This document shows positions 1 to 8,563 of a DNA stretch of 64,000 nt, piece after piece. The stretch is from NCBI RefSeq assembly GCF_900115135.1, contig NZ_FOVK01000001.1:496001-560000 (forward strand), read 5' to 3'. This stretch comes from Proteiniclasticum ruminis (GTDB lineage Bacteria > Bacillota > Clostridia > Clostridiales > Clostridiaceae). Each line of letters begins with the position of its first letter. Within the stretch, counting starts at the first letter, position 1. The notes under the pieces are model-generated. The model did no database searches and was not told the origin of the DNA. It saw nothing but the letters and a program-made list of their open reading frames with translations. A program made the position numbers and the translations under genes.

Positions 1-12
1 CTCTTTCATCAT
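1..12 (-). CDS. Possible 5' end of a gene leaving the window
   Basis: On the minus strand two adjacent ATG codons (positions 12-10 and 9-7) follow an AGAGGTG ribosome-site-like sequence at 24-30, with a spacing of about 11 bases. Only four codons are inside the window, so nothing can be said about the product. It is suggested mainly because the preceding gene on this strand, nrdR, is closed by a terminator and the next 200 bases hold no other reading frame. Confidence 0.3.
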
Positions 13-227
13 AACTCTACATACACCTCTCGATTCATCACAATCAATATTCTACTCTTATTTAACCATAAAGAAACATTTAGAACAATTGAAACGCAAT
101 CAATTAACCTGAAGTTAACGGTTCTGTCAGAATAATCTCAGATAGCCATTTCCATCATCAAGGTTCTTTAAAGATCTTTTTCTTCCTCAAGTTTCCTTTA
201 TCTGATCCCCCGACCTACTGTAACCCT
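13..227. other. AT-rich gap without a gene
   Basis: No reading frame on either strand looks real. The stretch holds a 5-5-5 inverted repeat (TTAAC/GTTAA, 104-118) and probably the promoter of the minus-strand gene that starts at the left edge, but no clearly spaced -35/-10 pair could be assigned. Confidence 0.4.
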
Positions 228-264
228 AAAAAAGCTGCATGGGTTACTCTCCATACAGCTTTTT
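228..264 (-). terminator. Terminator after nrdR
   Basis: A 14-bp stem (AAAAAGCTGTATGG paired with CCATGCAGCTTTTT, one G-T pair) followed by a T run on the minus strand, directly after the nrdR stop codon. It closes the ftsA-ftsZ-nrdR transcription unit. Confidence 0.85.
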
Positions 265-276
265 CTTAACCATTTT

Positions 277-741
277 TTATCTCTTCTGATCTTTGCCCAT
301 AAGATTATTGATTTCAGTAAGAAACGTGTTGATGTCCTTAAACTGCCGATAAACAGAAGCAAACCTGACATAGGCAACTTCATCCACGTCTTTGAGACGA
401 TCCATCACCATCTCTCCGATTTCTGTAGAAGAAATCTCTGAGATCATACTATTGGAAATATTTCTCTCAATATCAGATGCGATCTCCTCAATCTGAAATC
501 GCGATACAGGACGCTTCTGACATGCCCGAATGAGGCCCACAATGATTTTATTCTTGTCAAAGTTCTCTCTGCTGTTGTCCCGCTTCACAACCAGTATCGG
601 AATATCCTCCACTTTTTCATAGGTGGTATATCTTTTCCCGCAGGAAAGACACTCCCGCCTTCTACGAATCGCAGAATTATCTTCAATGGACCGGGAATCA
701 ATGACCTTGCTTTCAGAAAAAGCACAAAAAGGACATTTCAT
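277..741 (-). CDS. nrdR: Transcriptional repressor NrdR
   Basis: A 154-residue NrdR, the usual length. The N terminus carries the zinc ribbon (CPFC at 3-6 and CLSC at about 32-35), followed by an ATP-cone domain that senses ATP/dATP. The family represses ribonucleotide reductase genes by binding NrdR boxes when dATP is high. The start has a GAGGTG ribosome site. It lies 13 bases after ftsZ on the same strand and is followed by a terminator, so it is probably the last gene of the ftsA-ftsZ-nrdR unit. No ribonucleotide reductase gene is present in the window. Confidence 0.95.
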   Translation of the reverse strand: MKCPFCAFSESKVIDSRSIEDNSAIRRRRECLSCGKRYTTYEKVEDIPILVVKRDNSRENFDKNKIIVGLIRACQKRPVSRFQIEEIASDIERNISNSMISEISSTEIGEMVMDRLKDVDEVAYVRFASVYRQFKDINTFLTEINNLMGKDQKR

Positions 742-754
742 GAGCTACACCTCA

Positions 755-1855
755 TTACTTATTATATCTGTTGCGAAGGAACGCAGGGATTTCCAGTTGG
801 TCATCCTGATTCTCGTCTGCCTGCTTTGGCTCTTCAGCTCTCTCTCTTCTTGGTGCATCCTTCGGCTCTACTCTTTTTTCTTCCGCTTTATTGTATACTT
901 TGACTTCATCAAATCCCGTTGCGATCACTGTAATCTTGATTTCGTCTTTCAGCTTTGTGTCAATAACGGCTCCAAAGATGATATTCGCTTCCTGATCTGC
1001 AGCCTCTGTAACAATCTCAGCCGCTTCATTGATTTCAGCTAGAGACAGATCCTCTCCTCCAGTCACATTAAGGAGAATACCCGTTGCACCATCAATTTTT
1101 GTTTCCAGCAGTGGTGATGAAATCGCTTGTTTCACAGCTTCCACAGCTTTGTTCTCACCTTTGCCGTATCCTACTCCCATATGAGCAAGACCCTTATTCA
1201 GCATGATGGTTCTCACATCATTAAAATCAAGATTTACCAGACCATTTTCAGTAATAAGGTCCGTGATACCTTGAACACCTTGTCTTAAAACATCATCTGC
1301 TTTATTGAATGCTTCCTTGAATGTAGTTCTTTTATCAACAATCATAAGAAGTCTTTCATTGGGGATTGTCACCAATGAATCCACTTTTTCTCTCAATTTC
1401 TCAATGCCTATTTCGGCATTCTTCATTCGGGTTTTCCCTTCAAAATTAAAAGGCTTTGTCACAACACCTACTGTAAGAATCCCCATGGATCTTGCAATAT
1501 CAGCGACTACAGGTGTTGCACCTGTTCCTGTTCCTCCACCCATACCAGCAGTTATGAAAACCATATCCGCACCTTTCAGTGCTGCCATAATTTCTTCTTT
1601 GGACTCTTCTGCAGCTTTTTCACCGATCTCCGGATTTGCTCCTGCCCCCAATCCCTTGGTAAGTTTCTCACCAATCTGGATTTTATGGGTTGCATTGGAC
1701 TGCATCAAGGCTTGCTTGTCTGTATTAATGGATATAAAATCCACCTCTCCCAAACCTTCATTGATCATTCTATTCACAGCGTTGTTGCCACCGCCGCCAC
1801 ATCCTACTACTTTAATCTCTGCTGGGCCTTGAATTTGAAAATCAAAATCTAACAC
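755..1855 (-). CDS. ftsZ: Cell division protein FtsZ
   Basis: A 366-residue tubulin-like GTPase that forms the cytokinetic Z ring. The GTP-binding signature GGGTGTG is visible near residues 105-111, and the N-terminal glycine-rich loop [10 protein letters not shown] near 18-27. After an acidic, variable linker the protein ends with the conserved C-terminal peptide ([10 protein letters not shown]), the docking site for FtsA and other partners. It follows ftsA by 15 bases and precedes nrdR by 13, which suggests one transcript. In many spore-forming clostridia ftsZ is followed by spoIIGA-sigE-sigG; those genes are not here. Confidence 0.98.
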   Translation of the reverse strand: MLDFDFQIQGPAEIKVVGCGGGGNNAVNRMINEGLGEVDFISINTDKQALMQSNATHKIQIGEKLTKGLGAGANPEIGEKAAEESKEEIMAALKGADMVFITAGMGGGTGTGATPVVADIARSMGILTVGVVTKPFNFEGKTRMKNAEIGIEKLREKVDSLVTIPNERLLMIVDKRTTFKEAFNKADDVLRQGVQGITDLITENGLVNLDFNDVRTIMLNKGLAHMGVGYGKGENKAVEAVKQAISSPLLETKIDGATGILLNVTGGEDLSLAEINEAAEIVTEAADQEANIIFGAVIDTKLKDEIKITVIATGFDEVKVYNKAEEKRVEPKDAPRRERAEEPKQADENQDDQLEIPAFLRNRYNK

Positions 1856-1870
1856 GATTTCTCCCCCTCA

Positions 1871-3178
1871 TTACTTTATAATCTTATTTTTAAGGCTAAC
1901 GAACCAGTCGCGTATCCGTTGAAAGATACTGCTGTCCTCATAATCATCTAAATACTCATCCTCATCGTCTGAGTTCATATTTTTCACATCAACATTCTCT
2001 TCGCCAAACTTCATCTGGTATTTCTTGAAAAAATCCTCGTCTGAAGTTGAAGTTGAAACTTCTTCAAGCTGTTGCTCTTCCAGGCGGATCATTTCATCAA
2101 TGGCTCCTTTGCAGTGAATTGCACTGAGCAGATGATAAGCCAGACCGCTTGATTGGATTGTGAGAACACTGTCATCCCTTATTATATCAGAAGTAATGAA
2201 GTTTGTGGACAGATTGAGTGCAGATTTATACATTTTATTGATTGAATTAAAACCGCACAAACCGCCTCCATGAACGACCACTTTTTTCACTTCTCCAGTC
2301 TCTTGATGTTTCATCACGAACTTTTCCACAAAGCTCATAATTTCTTCGATTCTGGCCTTTATGATATCTTCAATCATCTGGTAATCATTGTCTTCTTTGG
2401 CAAGAGTTCCGCGAGCATAAGACTTCTTCAGTTCTTCTGCTTCCAACAGAGATATTTTAAGCACAATGGCCAAATCTCTTGTGATATTCTTGCCACCAAG
2501 CTGAACTGAAGACACATCGACAATCTTATGATTTCTGACATAGACTGCTCTTGTGGTATGAGCGCCAGAATCCACGATAACAGCACCCTTCTGCCAGTCA
2601 CCTCTAGACAGCAGGATACTTCCTGCACCTACCGTTGACAACCCAGTGCCTGCAATCTTGATCTTTGCCAGAGCTAGAGCATCGTATAACTTTTCAACAT
2701 ATGTTTTTGGTGCAGTGGCAAGCTGTCCGGTAAAATCAAAGTTGCTGCCACGAACCCCCAAAGGATTCCCATATATCGTCTCATCCACGTAATACTTTGA
2801 AATCACCATATCAACGATTTCATCTTCACCACCAATGGATACTTTCTGGGCAGAATCCATGGCAATATCCAGTTCTCTCTGAGTTACTGCATCTCCAAAC
2901 AATTCAGCATGTCCTGACGTCTCATGGAATTTAAGGTGTTCCGGCTGAACACACAAAAAGACCGATGTAATGTTTCTGGAAATTTTACCTTCAAGTTTCT
3001 GAATTACTTTTTTAACAGCACTTCCCAATGCTTTTACATCCACTATTTCATTTTTATCCATACCTTGGGATTCCACCAGCGCACTGACCATAAATGTCTC
3101 ATCCGTGGTGGAAAGTGCCGATGCTTTAATATAATGAGATCCGATATCAAGTCCTATAACAAAATGATCCATTTGCAC
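1871..3178 (-). CDS. ftsA: FtsA-like cell division protein
   Basis: A 435-residue actin-fold protein of the FtsA family. It begins with the ATPase phosphate-1 motif (GLDIGSHYIK), has an SHS2-type insertion in the first third and a second phosphate loop (VIVDSGAHTTRAVY) near residue 200. The C terminus has a very acidic linker and then an amphipathic helix (SIFQRIRDWFVSLKNKI), the usual membrane-targeting element that tethers FtsZ. The chosen start is a GTG with GGGAGG upstream; the in-frame ATG two codons later lies further from that site. The ftsZ gene follows directly. Confidence 0.93.
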   Translation of the reverse strand: MQMDHFVIGLDIGSHYIKASALSTTDETFMVSALVESQGMDKNEIVDVKALGSAVKKVIQKLEGKISRNITSVFLCVQPEHLKFHETSGHAELFGDAVTQRELDIAMDSAQKVSIGGEDEIVDMVISKYYVDETIYGNPLGVRGSNFDFTGQLATAPKTYVEKLYDALALAKIKIAGTGLSTVGAGSILLSRGDWQKGAVIVDSGAHTTRAVYVRNHKIVDVSSVQLGGKNITRDLAIVLKISLLEAEELKKSYARGTLAKEDNDYQMIEDIIKARIEEIMSFVEKFVMKHQETGEVKKVVVHGGGLCGFNSINKMYKSALNLSTNFITSDIIRDDSVLTIQSSGLAYHLLSAIHCKGAIDEMIRLEEQQLEEVSTSTSDEDFFKKYQMKFGEENVDVKNMNSDDEDEYLDDYEDSSIFQRIRDWFVSLKNKIIK

Positions 3179-3210
3179 GCATGCATACCTCCCGCATAAT
3201 ATATGATTTT

Positions 3211-3216
3211 ATTATA
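3211..3216 (-). promoter_or_regulatory. Probable -10 of the ftsA-ftsZ-nrdR promoter
   Basis: A perfect TATAAT on the minus strand, 33 bases before the ftsA start. An 18-base spacer separates it from a weak TTTCAT -35. The gap between the YitT gene and ftsA is about 100 bases, so an own promoter is plausible. Confidence 0.5.
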
Positions 3217-3282
3217 CATTCTATTTTGACAGAAATGAAACGAAATCTGAAATTTATATACAAATTCACAGAATTTAAGAAA

Positions 3283-4158
3283 TTATCCACCAAAACTGCT
3301 ATCCGATGTGGAGCTGGATACTTCAGTCACCATATTTACTGAAATAAACGCTTTAGGATCTACTTTTCGGATGAATATTTTAAGCTTGATAAAATCTCTC
3401 CTGGTCAGTACTGTAAGTATAATTTCTGTATCTCTGCCAGTGAAGCCTCCCTTCCCCATGAGAAGAGTTGCACCTTTTTTCATATCATTGATGATATAAT
3501 GCATCACAGCATTTCTATGCTCGGTAATGATCATCACTTCTCTTCTATAGGTAATTCCATCAATGACTTTATTGATGATCTCACCAGTCAAATAGACAGA
3601 GAGAAGTTGAAAAAGGCCAATTTCAACACCAAAAACAACCATGGCAAATATAGTAACCAGAATGTCCGTACCCACAATGCAGTTTACTTGGTCCAAAAAT
3701 GTATATTTGGACACAATGCGGCCTATAAGACTTGTCCCGCCGATGGAAGCATTTCTGTTGAGGATAAATCCCACCCCTACACCCATAAGTGCACTGCCAA
3801 AGATTGTAGCCAGCATTAAATCATCTGTGAGAGGACCAAAAGGAAAATACTTTTCCATAATATACACTACAAATGAAAGTCCGAAGGAAGAAATCAGTGT
3901 TTTTGCCCCAAAACTTGTTCCCAATAAAAGAAATGCTGCAACAAACAAAGATCCATTGATCACTAGCATCAGCAGTCCCGTATTAACTCCGGTCAAGTGG
4001 TTGATGACAAGTGCAATCCCTTGAGCTCCTCCGGCTGCAAGTCTGTTTGGTGTGAAAATATATACCATGGATGCTGCCGTTAAAATAATCCCAATAAAAA
4101 TCAATAGATAATCTTTCACCAGTTGTTTGTTTATACTGCTCATATTTTTGTTTTTCAA
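3283..4158 (-). CDS. YitT/DUF2179 family membrane protein
   Basis: A 291-residue integral membrane protein of the YitT family: about five to six hydrophobic segments in the first 210 residues (the glycine-rich stretch RLAAGGAQGIALVI is typical), then a cytoplasmic DUF2179-type domain. The molecular function of the family is unresolved. The start is taken as TTG at 4158 because GAGGTG sits four bases upstream; the TTG at 4170 overlaps that ribosome site and the ATG at 4143 is too far away. It lies between the ABC-F gene, closed by a terminator, and ftsA on the same strand. Confidence 0.85.
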   Translation of the reverse strand: MKNKNMSSINKQLVKDYLLIFIGIILTAASMVYIFTPNRLAAGGAQGIALVINHLTGVNTGLLMLVINGSLFVAAFLLLGTSFGAKTLISSFGLSFVVYIMEKYFPFGPLTDDLMLATIFGSALMGVGVGFILNRNASIGGTSLIGRIVSKYTFLDQVNCIVGTDILVTIFAMVVFGVEIGLFQLLSVYLTGEIINKVIDGITYRREVMIITEHRNAVMHYIINDMKKGATLLMGKGGFTGRDTEIILTVLTRRDFIKLKIFIRKVDPKAFISVNMVTEVSSSTSDSSFGG

Positions 4159-4267
4159 GGTACACCTCAATCAATCTATTTTGTTCATCTTCTATTAATA
4201 TAACGCTTTTTTGTAAACATTTCCATGGTTCTTCCTATTTTCACAGTAAACACGCGAAACATAAAAA

Positions 4268-4310
4268 GGAAGGTATGAACACTCAACCTAGTTGGAGATT
4301 CATGCCTTCC
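4268..4310 (-). terminator. Terminator after the ABC-F gene
   Basis: Arms GGAAGGCATGAA and TTCATACCTTCC (one C-A mismatch) enclose a second short stem, followed by TTTTTA on the minus strand. It ends the single-gene ABC-F unit. Confidence 0.8.
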
Positions 4311-4329
4311 TATTTTATACTGTCTAAGA

Positions 4330-5925
4330 TTATAAACTGCTGTTTTCTCTCATTTCCAGATACTCATCAAACGTACACATTTTATCGAAGAAACTGTCTG
4401 GAGTTACTTCAATAACTCGATTGGCCACAGTTTCATTAAACTGATGGTCATGGCTTGAGAACAGTAGAACGCCTTTAAAATCGATAAGCCCGTTATTCAC
4501 AGCTGTTATGGATTCCAGGTCAAGATGGTTTGTTGGCTGGTCAATAATCAGAAGATTGGCAGTGGAAAGCATCAGCTTCGAAAGCATACATCGTACTCTT
4601 TCTCCACCAGAAAGCACTTTCGCTTCCTTAAGAGCTTCTTCTCCCGAGAAGAGCATCCGGCCTAAAAAGCCTCTCAAATAGCTTTCACTTTTCTCCTCAG
4701 AATACTGTCTCATCCAATCCACAAGATTCAACTCAACATCATTGAAATACTGGCTATTGTCACGAGGGAAGTATCCTTTAGTGATGGTTACTCCGTATTT
4801 AAAACTGCCTGCGTCCGGCTCTAGCTCACCGGAGAGAATCTTGAACAGGGTGCTCACAGAAATATCATTCCCAGTGAATGCGATTTTATCTTCTCTGCCT
4901 ACGACAAAAGATACGTTATCCAGTACTTTTACCCCATCAATGGACTTGCTGAGGTTTTCAACGATGAGGATGTCATTGCCCACTTCACGCTCAGGCTTGA
5001 ACCCGACAAAAGGATATCTTCTATTTGAAATAGCGATATCATCTAGCGTAATCTTATCAAGAAGCTTCTTTCTCGATGTTGCCTGCCTGGATTTGGAAGC
5101 ATTGGCAGAGAACCGGCTGATAAAATTCTGAAGATCTCTGATTTTTTCTTCCTTCTTTTTATTCTGGTCTTTAATAAGCTGCGACATCAGCTGACTGGAC
5201 TCATACCAGAAATCGTAGTTCCCCATATAAATTCTGATTTTACCATAATCCACATCACAAATATGTGTGCAAATCATATTGAGGAAATGTCTGTCATGGG
5301 ACACAACAATAACTGTTCCTTCGAAATCTGCCAGATAGTTCTCCAGCCAGTTGATGGAATGAAGATCCAAATCATTGGTAGGCTCATCGAGGATCAGCAC
5401 ATCCGGTTTCCCGAATAGAGCTTGAGCAAGAAGAACTTTCACCTTATCTTTAGATTCCAGTTCACTCAATAATCTTTCATGCTTATCTGTTCCTAACCCA
5501 AGACCCAACAGCAAAGATGCGGCTTCCGCTTCCGCCTCCCATCCATTCAGCTCTGCAAACTCCCCTTCCAGAATAGACGCTCTCATTCCGTCTTCATCTG
5601 TGAAGTCTTCCTTCATATAGATTGCATCTTTCTCTTTCATGATAGCATATAGACGTTCATTTCCCCGGACGACAGTATCGATGACTCTCTCTGCATCAAA
5701 CTTGAAATGATCCTGCTTGAGGACAGACATCCTCATATCCTTTCCTAAGGAGACTTCTCCTGTATTAGGTTCCAGTTCTCCTGAGAGAATTCTCAAGAAA
5801 GTGGATTTACCTGCTCCGTTTGCTCCAATGACACCATAACAGTTTCCAGGTGTGAACTTGATATTCACATCATCAAATAGTTTTCTACCACCAAAACGTA
5901 GACTTACATTATTTACATTCAACAT
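4330..5925 (-). CDS. ABC-F family ATPase, YbiT-like, second ATP site degenerate
   Basis: A 531-residue protein with two ABC cassettes and no membrane segments, closest in layout to YbiT/YkpA-type ABC-F proteins, which act on ribosomes. Cassette 1 has an intact Walker A (GANGAGKST, Lys40) and Walker B (DEPTN, Glu181), but its signature motif is degenerate (LSELESKD, 153-160). The linker between the cassettes is charged and helical (about 245-300). Cassette 2 keeps the LSGGE signature (438-442), but the Walker A lysine is Val357 (GNDISVST) and the catalytic Glu is Gln463 (DQPTNHLD). Site use is therefore probably asymmetric. It is a single gene with its own terminator, divergent from hydC. A role in antibiotic protection cannot be assigned. 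Confidence 0.92.
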   Translation of the reverse strand: MLNVNNVSLRFGGRKLFDDVNIKFTPGNCYGVIGANGAGKSTFLRILSGELEPNTGEVSLGKDMRMSVLKQDHFKFDAERVIDTVVRGNERLYAIMKEKDAIYMKEDFTDEDGMRASILEGEFAELNGWEAEAEAASLLLGLGLGTDKHERLLSELESKDKVKVLLAQALFGKPDVLILDEPTNDLDLHSINWLENYLADFEGTVIVVSHDRHFLNMICTHICDVDYGKIRIYMGNYDFWYESSQLMSQLIKDQNKKKEEKIRDLQNFISRFSANASKSRQATSRKKLLDKITLDDIAISNRRYPFVGFKPEREVGNDILIVENLSKSIDGVKVLDNVSFVVGREDKIAFTGNDISVSTLFKILSGELEPDAGSFKYGVTITKGYFPRDNSQYFNDVELNLVDWMRQYSEEKSESYLRGFLGRMLFSGEEALKEAKVLSGGERVRCMLSKLMLSTANLLIIDQPTNHLDLESITAVNNGLIDFKGVLLFSSHDHQFNETVANRVIEVTPDSFFDKMCTFDEYLEMRENSSL

Positions 5926-5969
5926 TTATTTCACTCACTCCATTGTCATAATTACTCACACAAATAATT

Positions 5970-5978
5970 ATTATAACA
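5970..5978 (-). promoter_or_regulatory. Extended -10 promoter for the ABC-F gene
   Basis: TGTTATAAT (extended -10) on the minus strand, about 45 bases before the ABC-F start. There is no good -35, which is normal for extended -10 promoters. Confidence 0.55.
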
Positions 5979-6080
5979 TGAATCATCATCATTAGACAGG
6001 TACATCATAAAAATATTATTGAATCTCAGAGGAAATGCTTCTTTAGACACTTGAAATATTAGATCCCTTGATTTATTGAA

Positions 6081-6122
6081 ATCACAAAAAATTCTGTAAA
6101 TTATTTGTGATTTAATTGACAA
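6081..6122. promoter_or_regulatory. Rex-like operator before hydCBA
   Basis: TTGTGATTTAATTGACAA at 6105-6122 matches the Rex operator pattern TTGTGA-N6-TCACAA except for one half-site base. An 8-bp perfect inverted repeat, ATCACAAA (6081-6088) with TTTGTGAT (6104-6111), overlaps its left half. The element contains a TTGACA (6116-6121) that could be a -35, though no well-spaced -10 is obvious. Rex senses NADH/NAD+ and controls fermentation and hydrogenase genes in other Firmicutes; regulation here is inferred from sequence only. Confidence 0.55.
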
Positions 6123-6183
6123 TCGGTATGTTAATTGCTACAACTAAGATAATACTGTATCTCTTTTTTTTGGAGGTGTGAAT

Positions 6184-6696
6184 ATGAATACACATCAGAT
6201 TCTAACTGATACCCCTGACTTTCCTGAGGACAAAATCAAGCAGCTTCATGAGTATATCGACAGCATTGAAGACCGTGAGCATCTGCTCATCCATATTCTG
6301 CATAAAGCGCAAGAAATTTTCGGATACCTTCCCCCTGAACTGCAGTTGCATATTGCTCGTACCCTCAACATTCCTGCTTCGAAGGTATTCGGCGTTGTCA
6401 GTTTTTACTCCTACTTCACACAAGAAAAACGAGGCAAACACACCATCAGTGTCTGTATGGGAACTGCCTGTTTCGTCAAAGGATCCGCAAAGATGAGAGA
6501 CGAACTGGGCAGCATGCTTCAAACAGATTCTCACGGAACCACCAAAGACGGACAATTCACTGTAAAAGAAATCCGATGTATAGGCGCTTGTGGCTTAGCT
6601 CCCGCACTGATGGTCGATCAGAAGGTCTATGGTCATATCAATCATGACAATATCCAGACCATTCTGCAGCTGTATAAGGAGGATCCCCATGACTGA
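6184..6696 (+). CDS. hydC: Hydrogenase subunit HydC (NuoE-like, 2Fe-2S)
   Basis: A 170-residue thioredoxin-fold [2Fe-2S] protein of the NuoE/HydC family. The four cluster cysteines appear as CMGTAC and CIGAC in the second half. In trimeric HydABC hydrogenases this subunit passes electrons near the flavin subunit. The ATG at 6184 is chosen because GGAGG lies seven bases upstream; an in-frame GTG at 6178 overlaps that site. It overlaps hydB by eight bases. The order hydC-hydB-hydA is that of known electron-bifurcating hydrogenases, which use NADH and reduced ferredoxin together. Confidence 0.95.
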   Translation: MNTHQILTDTPDFPEDKIKQLHEYIDSIEDREHLLIHILHKAQEIFGYLPPELQLHIARTLNIPASKVFGVVSFYSYFTQEKRGKHTISVCMGTACFVKGSAKMRDELGSMLQTDSHGTTKDGQFTVKEIRCIGACGLAPALMVDQKVYGHINHDNIQTILQLYKEDPHD

Positions 6697-8551
6697 AAAG
6701 AGAGATGATCTCAAAAAAATCCGCGACTCCTTCTCCTCTATCAGGTCACTCCGTGAAACCGGCAGCAACAGGGACACACGTATAGAGCTCCTCGTAGGAC
6801 TTGCTACCTGCGGTATTGCAGCAGGGGGCATGGAGGTATATAAAGCGCTTGAGAAAGAAATTGCCGAACAATCTCTATCGAACGTACATCTGGTAAAAGT
6901 AGGCTGTATTGGTTCTTGCTACTGCGAACCTACGGTTCAGGTAAATATCCCAGGACAGCCTCCGGTCTACTACGGCTACGTGGATCCGGATTTGGCCCTG
7001 AGGATTGTAAGAGAACACTTGCAAGAGGGCACCCCTCTTGAATCGAATATCATTCCCATGACTTTCAGCAGAACCGATCCCCTTGGCGCAAAACGAAGGC
7101 AGCTGAGAATCGCCCTAAGAAACTGCGGTATTATTGATCCGGAAAAGATTGAAGAATATATAGCTTTTGACGGTTATGAAGCCTTATCCAAAGTACTGAT
7201 GGATTACACCCCACTGGAAGTGATCGCCATTCTCAAAGAAAGCGGTTTAAGAGGTAGGGGCGGCGGCGGATTTCCGACAGGTCTCAAGTGGCAAGCTACT
7301 GCCCAGGCTGAAGGTCCAGAGAAATACATGATCTGCAATGCAGATGAAGGGGACCCAGGTGCCTACATGGACCGCTCCCTTCTGGAAGGCGATCCCCATA
7401 GTGTTCTGGAAGGCCTCATCATCGGAGGATACGCTACAGGGGCTACCCATGGCATCATCTATATCCGGGCAGAGTATCCACTTGCCATAGAGCGGCTCAC
7501 CACCGCGATTGACCAAGCACGCAGCTGGGGGATCTTAGGTCAGCACATTTTTGGAAGCAGCTTTGATTTTGATATAGAAATCAGATTGGGTGCAGGTGCT
7601 TTTGTCTGCGGAGAGGAAACCGCACTCATTCATTCAGTGGAAGGAAAACGGGGAGAACCTACAAAAAAACCACCCTACCCTTCAGAAGAAGGCTATCTGA
7701 AAAAGCCTACCACCGTCAATAATGTTGAGACACTCGCCAATGTTCCTGAAATCATATTAAAAGGAGCTCCCTGGTTTTCAAGAATTGGCGTTGGCCAGAG
7801 CAAAGGAACCAAAGTTTTTGCTTTGGTAGGAAAAGTCCGTCATGTAGGTTTGGTGGAGGTTCCCATGGGTACAACCCTGCGGGAGATCATCTATGATATA
7901 GGTGGTGGAATTCCCGACGGAAAAGCATTTAAAGCCGTCCAGACAGGCGGTCCTTCTGGTGGAGTATTATCAGTCGACCATCTGGATACGCCCATTGATT
8001 ATGAGAGCCTGCGTTCTCTTGGAACCATGATGGGATCAGGGGGAATGATTGTCATGGACGAGGACAACTGTATGGTGGATATCGCAAAATTCTATCTACA
8101 GTTCACTATGGAAGAATCCTGTGGTAAATGCACACCTTGCAGAATAGGCACGAAGCGCCTCTTCGAAATGCTGGACAGCATCACAAAAGGCAAAGGCAGC
8201 AGCCATACTCTGGACCAGCTGCAGCTTTTAGGACAGAACATCAAAAACTCAGCTCTGTGCGGACTGGGTCAGAGCGCACCAAACCCTGTTTTAAGTACCA
8301 TGAGGTATTTTGAAGAGGAATATCGGATACATGTAGAGGACAAAAAATGTCCCACCGGCATTTGCAAAGAGCTCTTTAAATACAGCGTCATTGCTGATCA
8401 GTGCGTCGGATGTACCGCCTGCCGAAGAGTGTGTCCTGTTGGCTGTATCACAGGCCATCCTAAAAAAGTACATTTTATTGATCTAAATCTGTGTATCTCC
8501 TGTGGTGCGTGTTATGATGCCTGCAAGTTCCATGCGATAAAAAGGGCTTAG
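6689..8551 (+). CDS. hydB: Hydrogenase subunit HydB (NuoF-like, FMN and NADH)
   Basis: A 620-residue flavoprotein. Domains in order: an N-terminal thioredoxin-like [2Fe-2S] domain (CGIAAGG, then CIGSCYC), the NuoF core with the FMN/NADH loops (RGRGGGGFP, then CNADEGDPGAYMDRS), an SLBB domain, a [4Fe-4S] site (ESCGKCTPCR with a distal cysteine), and a C-terminal two-cluster ferredoxin domain (CVGCTACRRVCPVGC and CISCGACYDAC). This extended NuoF layout is typical of HydB. The ATG at 6689 has AAGGAGG six bases upstream. It is the NADH-reacting, probably bifurcating, subunit. Confidence 0.95.
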   Translation: MTEKRDDLKKIRDSFSSIRSLRETGSNRDTRIELLVGLATCGIAAGGMEVYKALEKEIAEQSLSNVHLVKVGCIGSCYCEPTVQVNIPGQPPVYYGYVDPDLALRIVREHLQEGTPLESNIIPMTFSRTDPLGAKRRQLRIALRNCGIIDPEKIEEYIAFDGYEALSKVLMDYTPLEVIAILKESGLRGRGGGGFPTGLKWQATAQAEGPEKYMICNADEGDPGAYMDRSLLEGDPHSVLEGLIIGGYATGATHGIIYIRAEYPLAIERLTTAIDQARSWGILGQHIFGSSFDFDIEIRLGAGAFVCGEETALIHSVEGKRGEPTKKPPYPSEEGYLKKPTTVNNVETLANVPEIILKGAPWFSRIGVGQSKGTKVFALVGKVRHVGLVEVPMGTTLREIIYDIGGGIPDGKAFKAVQTGGPSGGVLSVDHLDTPIDYESLRSLGTMMGSGGMIVMDEDNCMVDIAKFYLQFTMEESCGKCTPCRIGTKRLFEMLDSITKGKGSSHTLDQLQLLGQNIKNSALCGLGQSAPNPVLSTMRYFEEEYRIHVEDKKCPTGICKELFKYSVIADQCVGCTACRRVCPVGCITGHPKKVHFIDLNLCISCGACYDACKFHAIKRA

Positions 8552-8563
8552 GTGATGATATCA

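Noticed and set aside
8552-8563. Earlier hydA starts (GTG 8552, ATG 8555)
   Set aside because: They overlap the AGGTG ribosome site; not excluded, but the ATG at 8564 is better placed.
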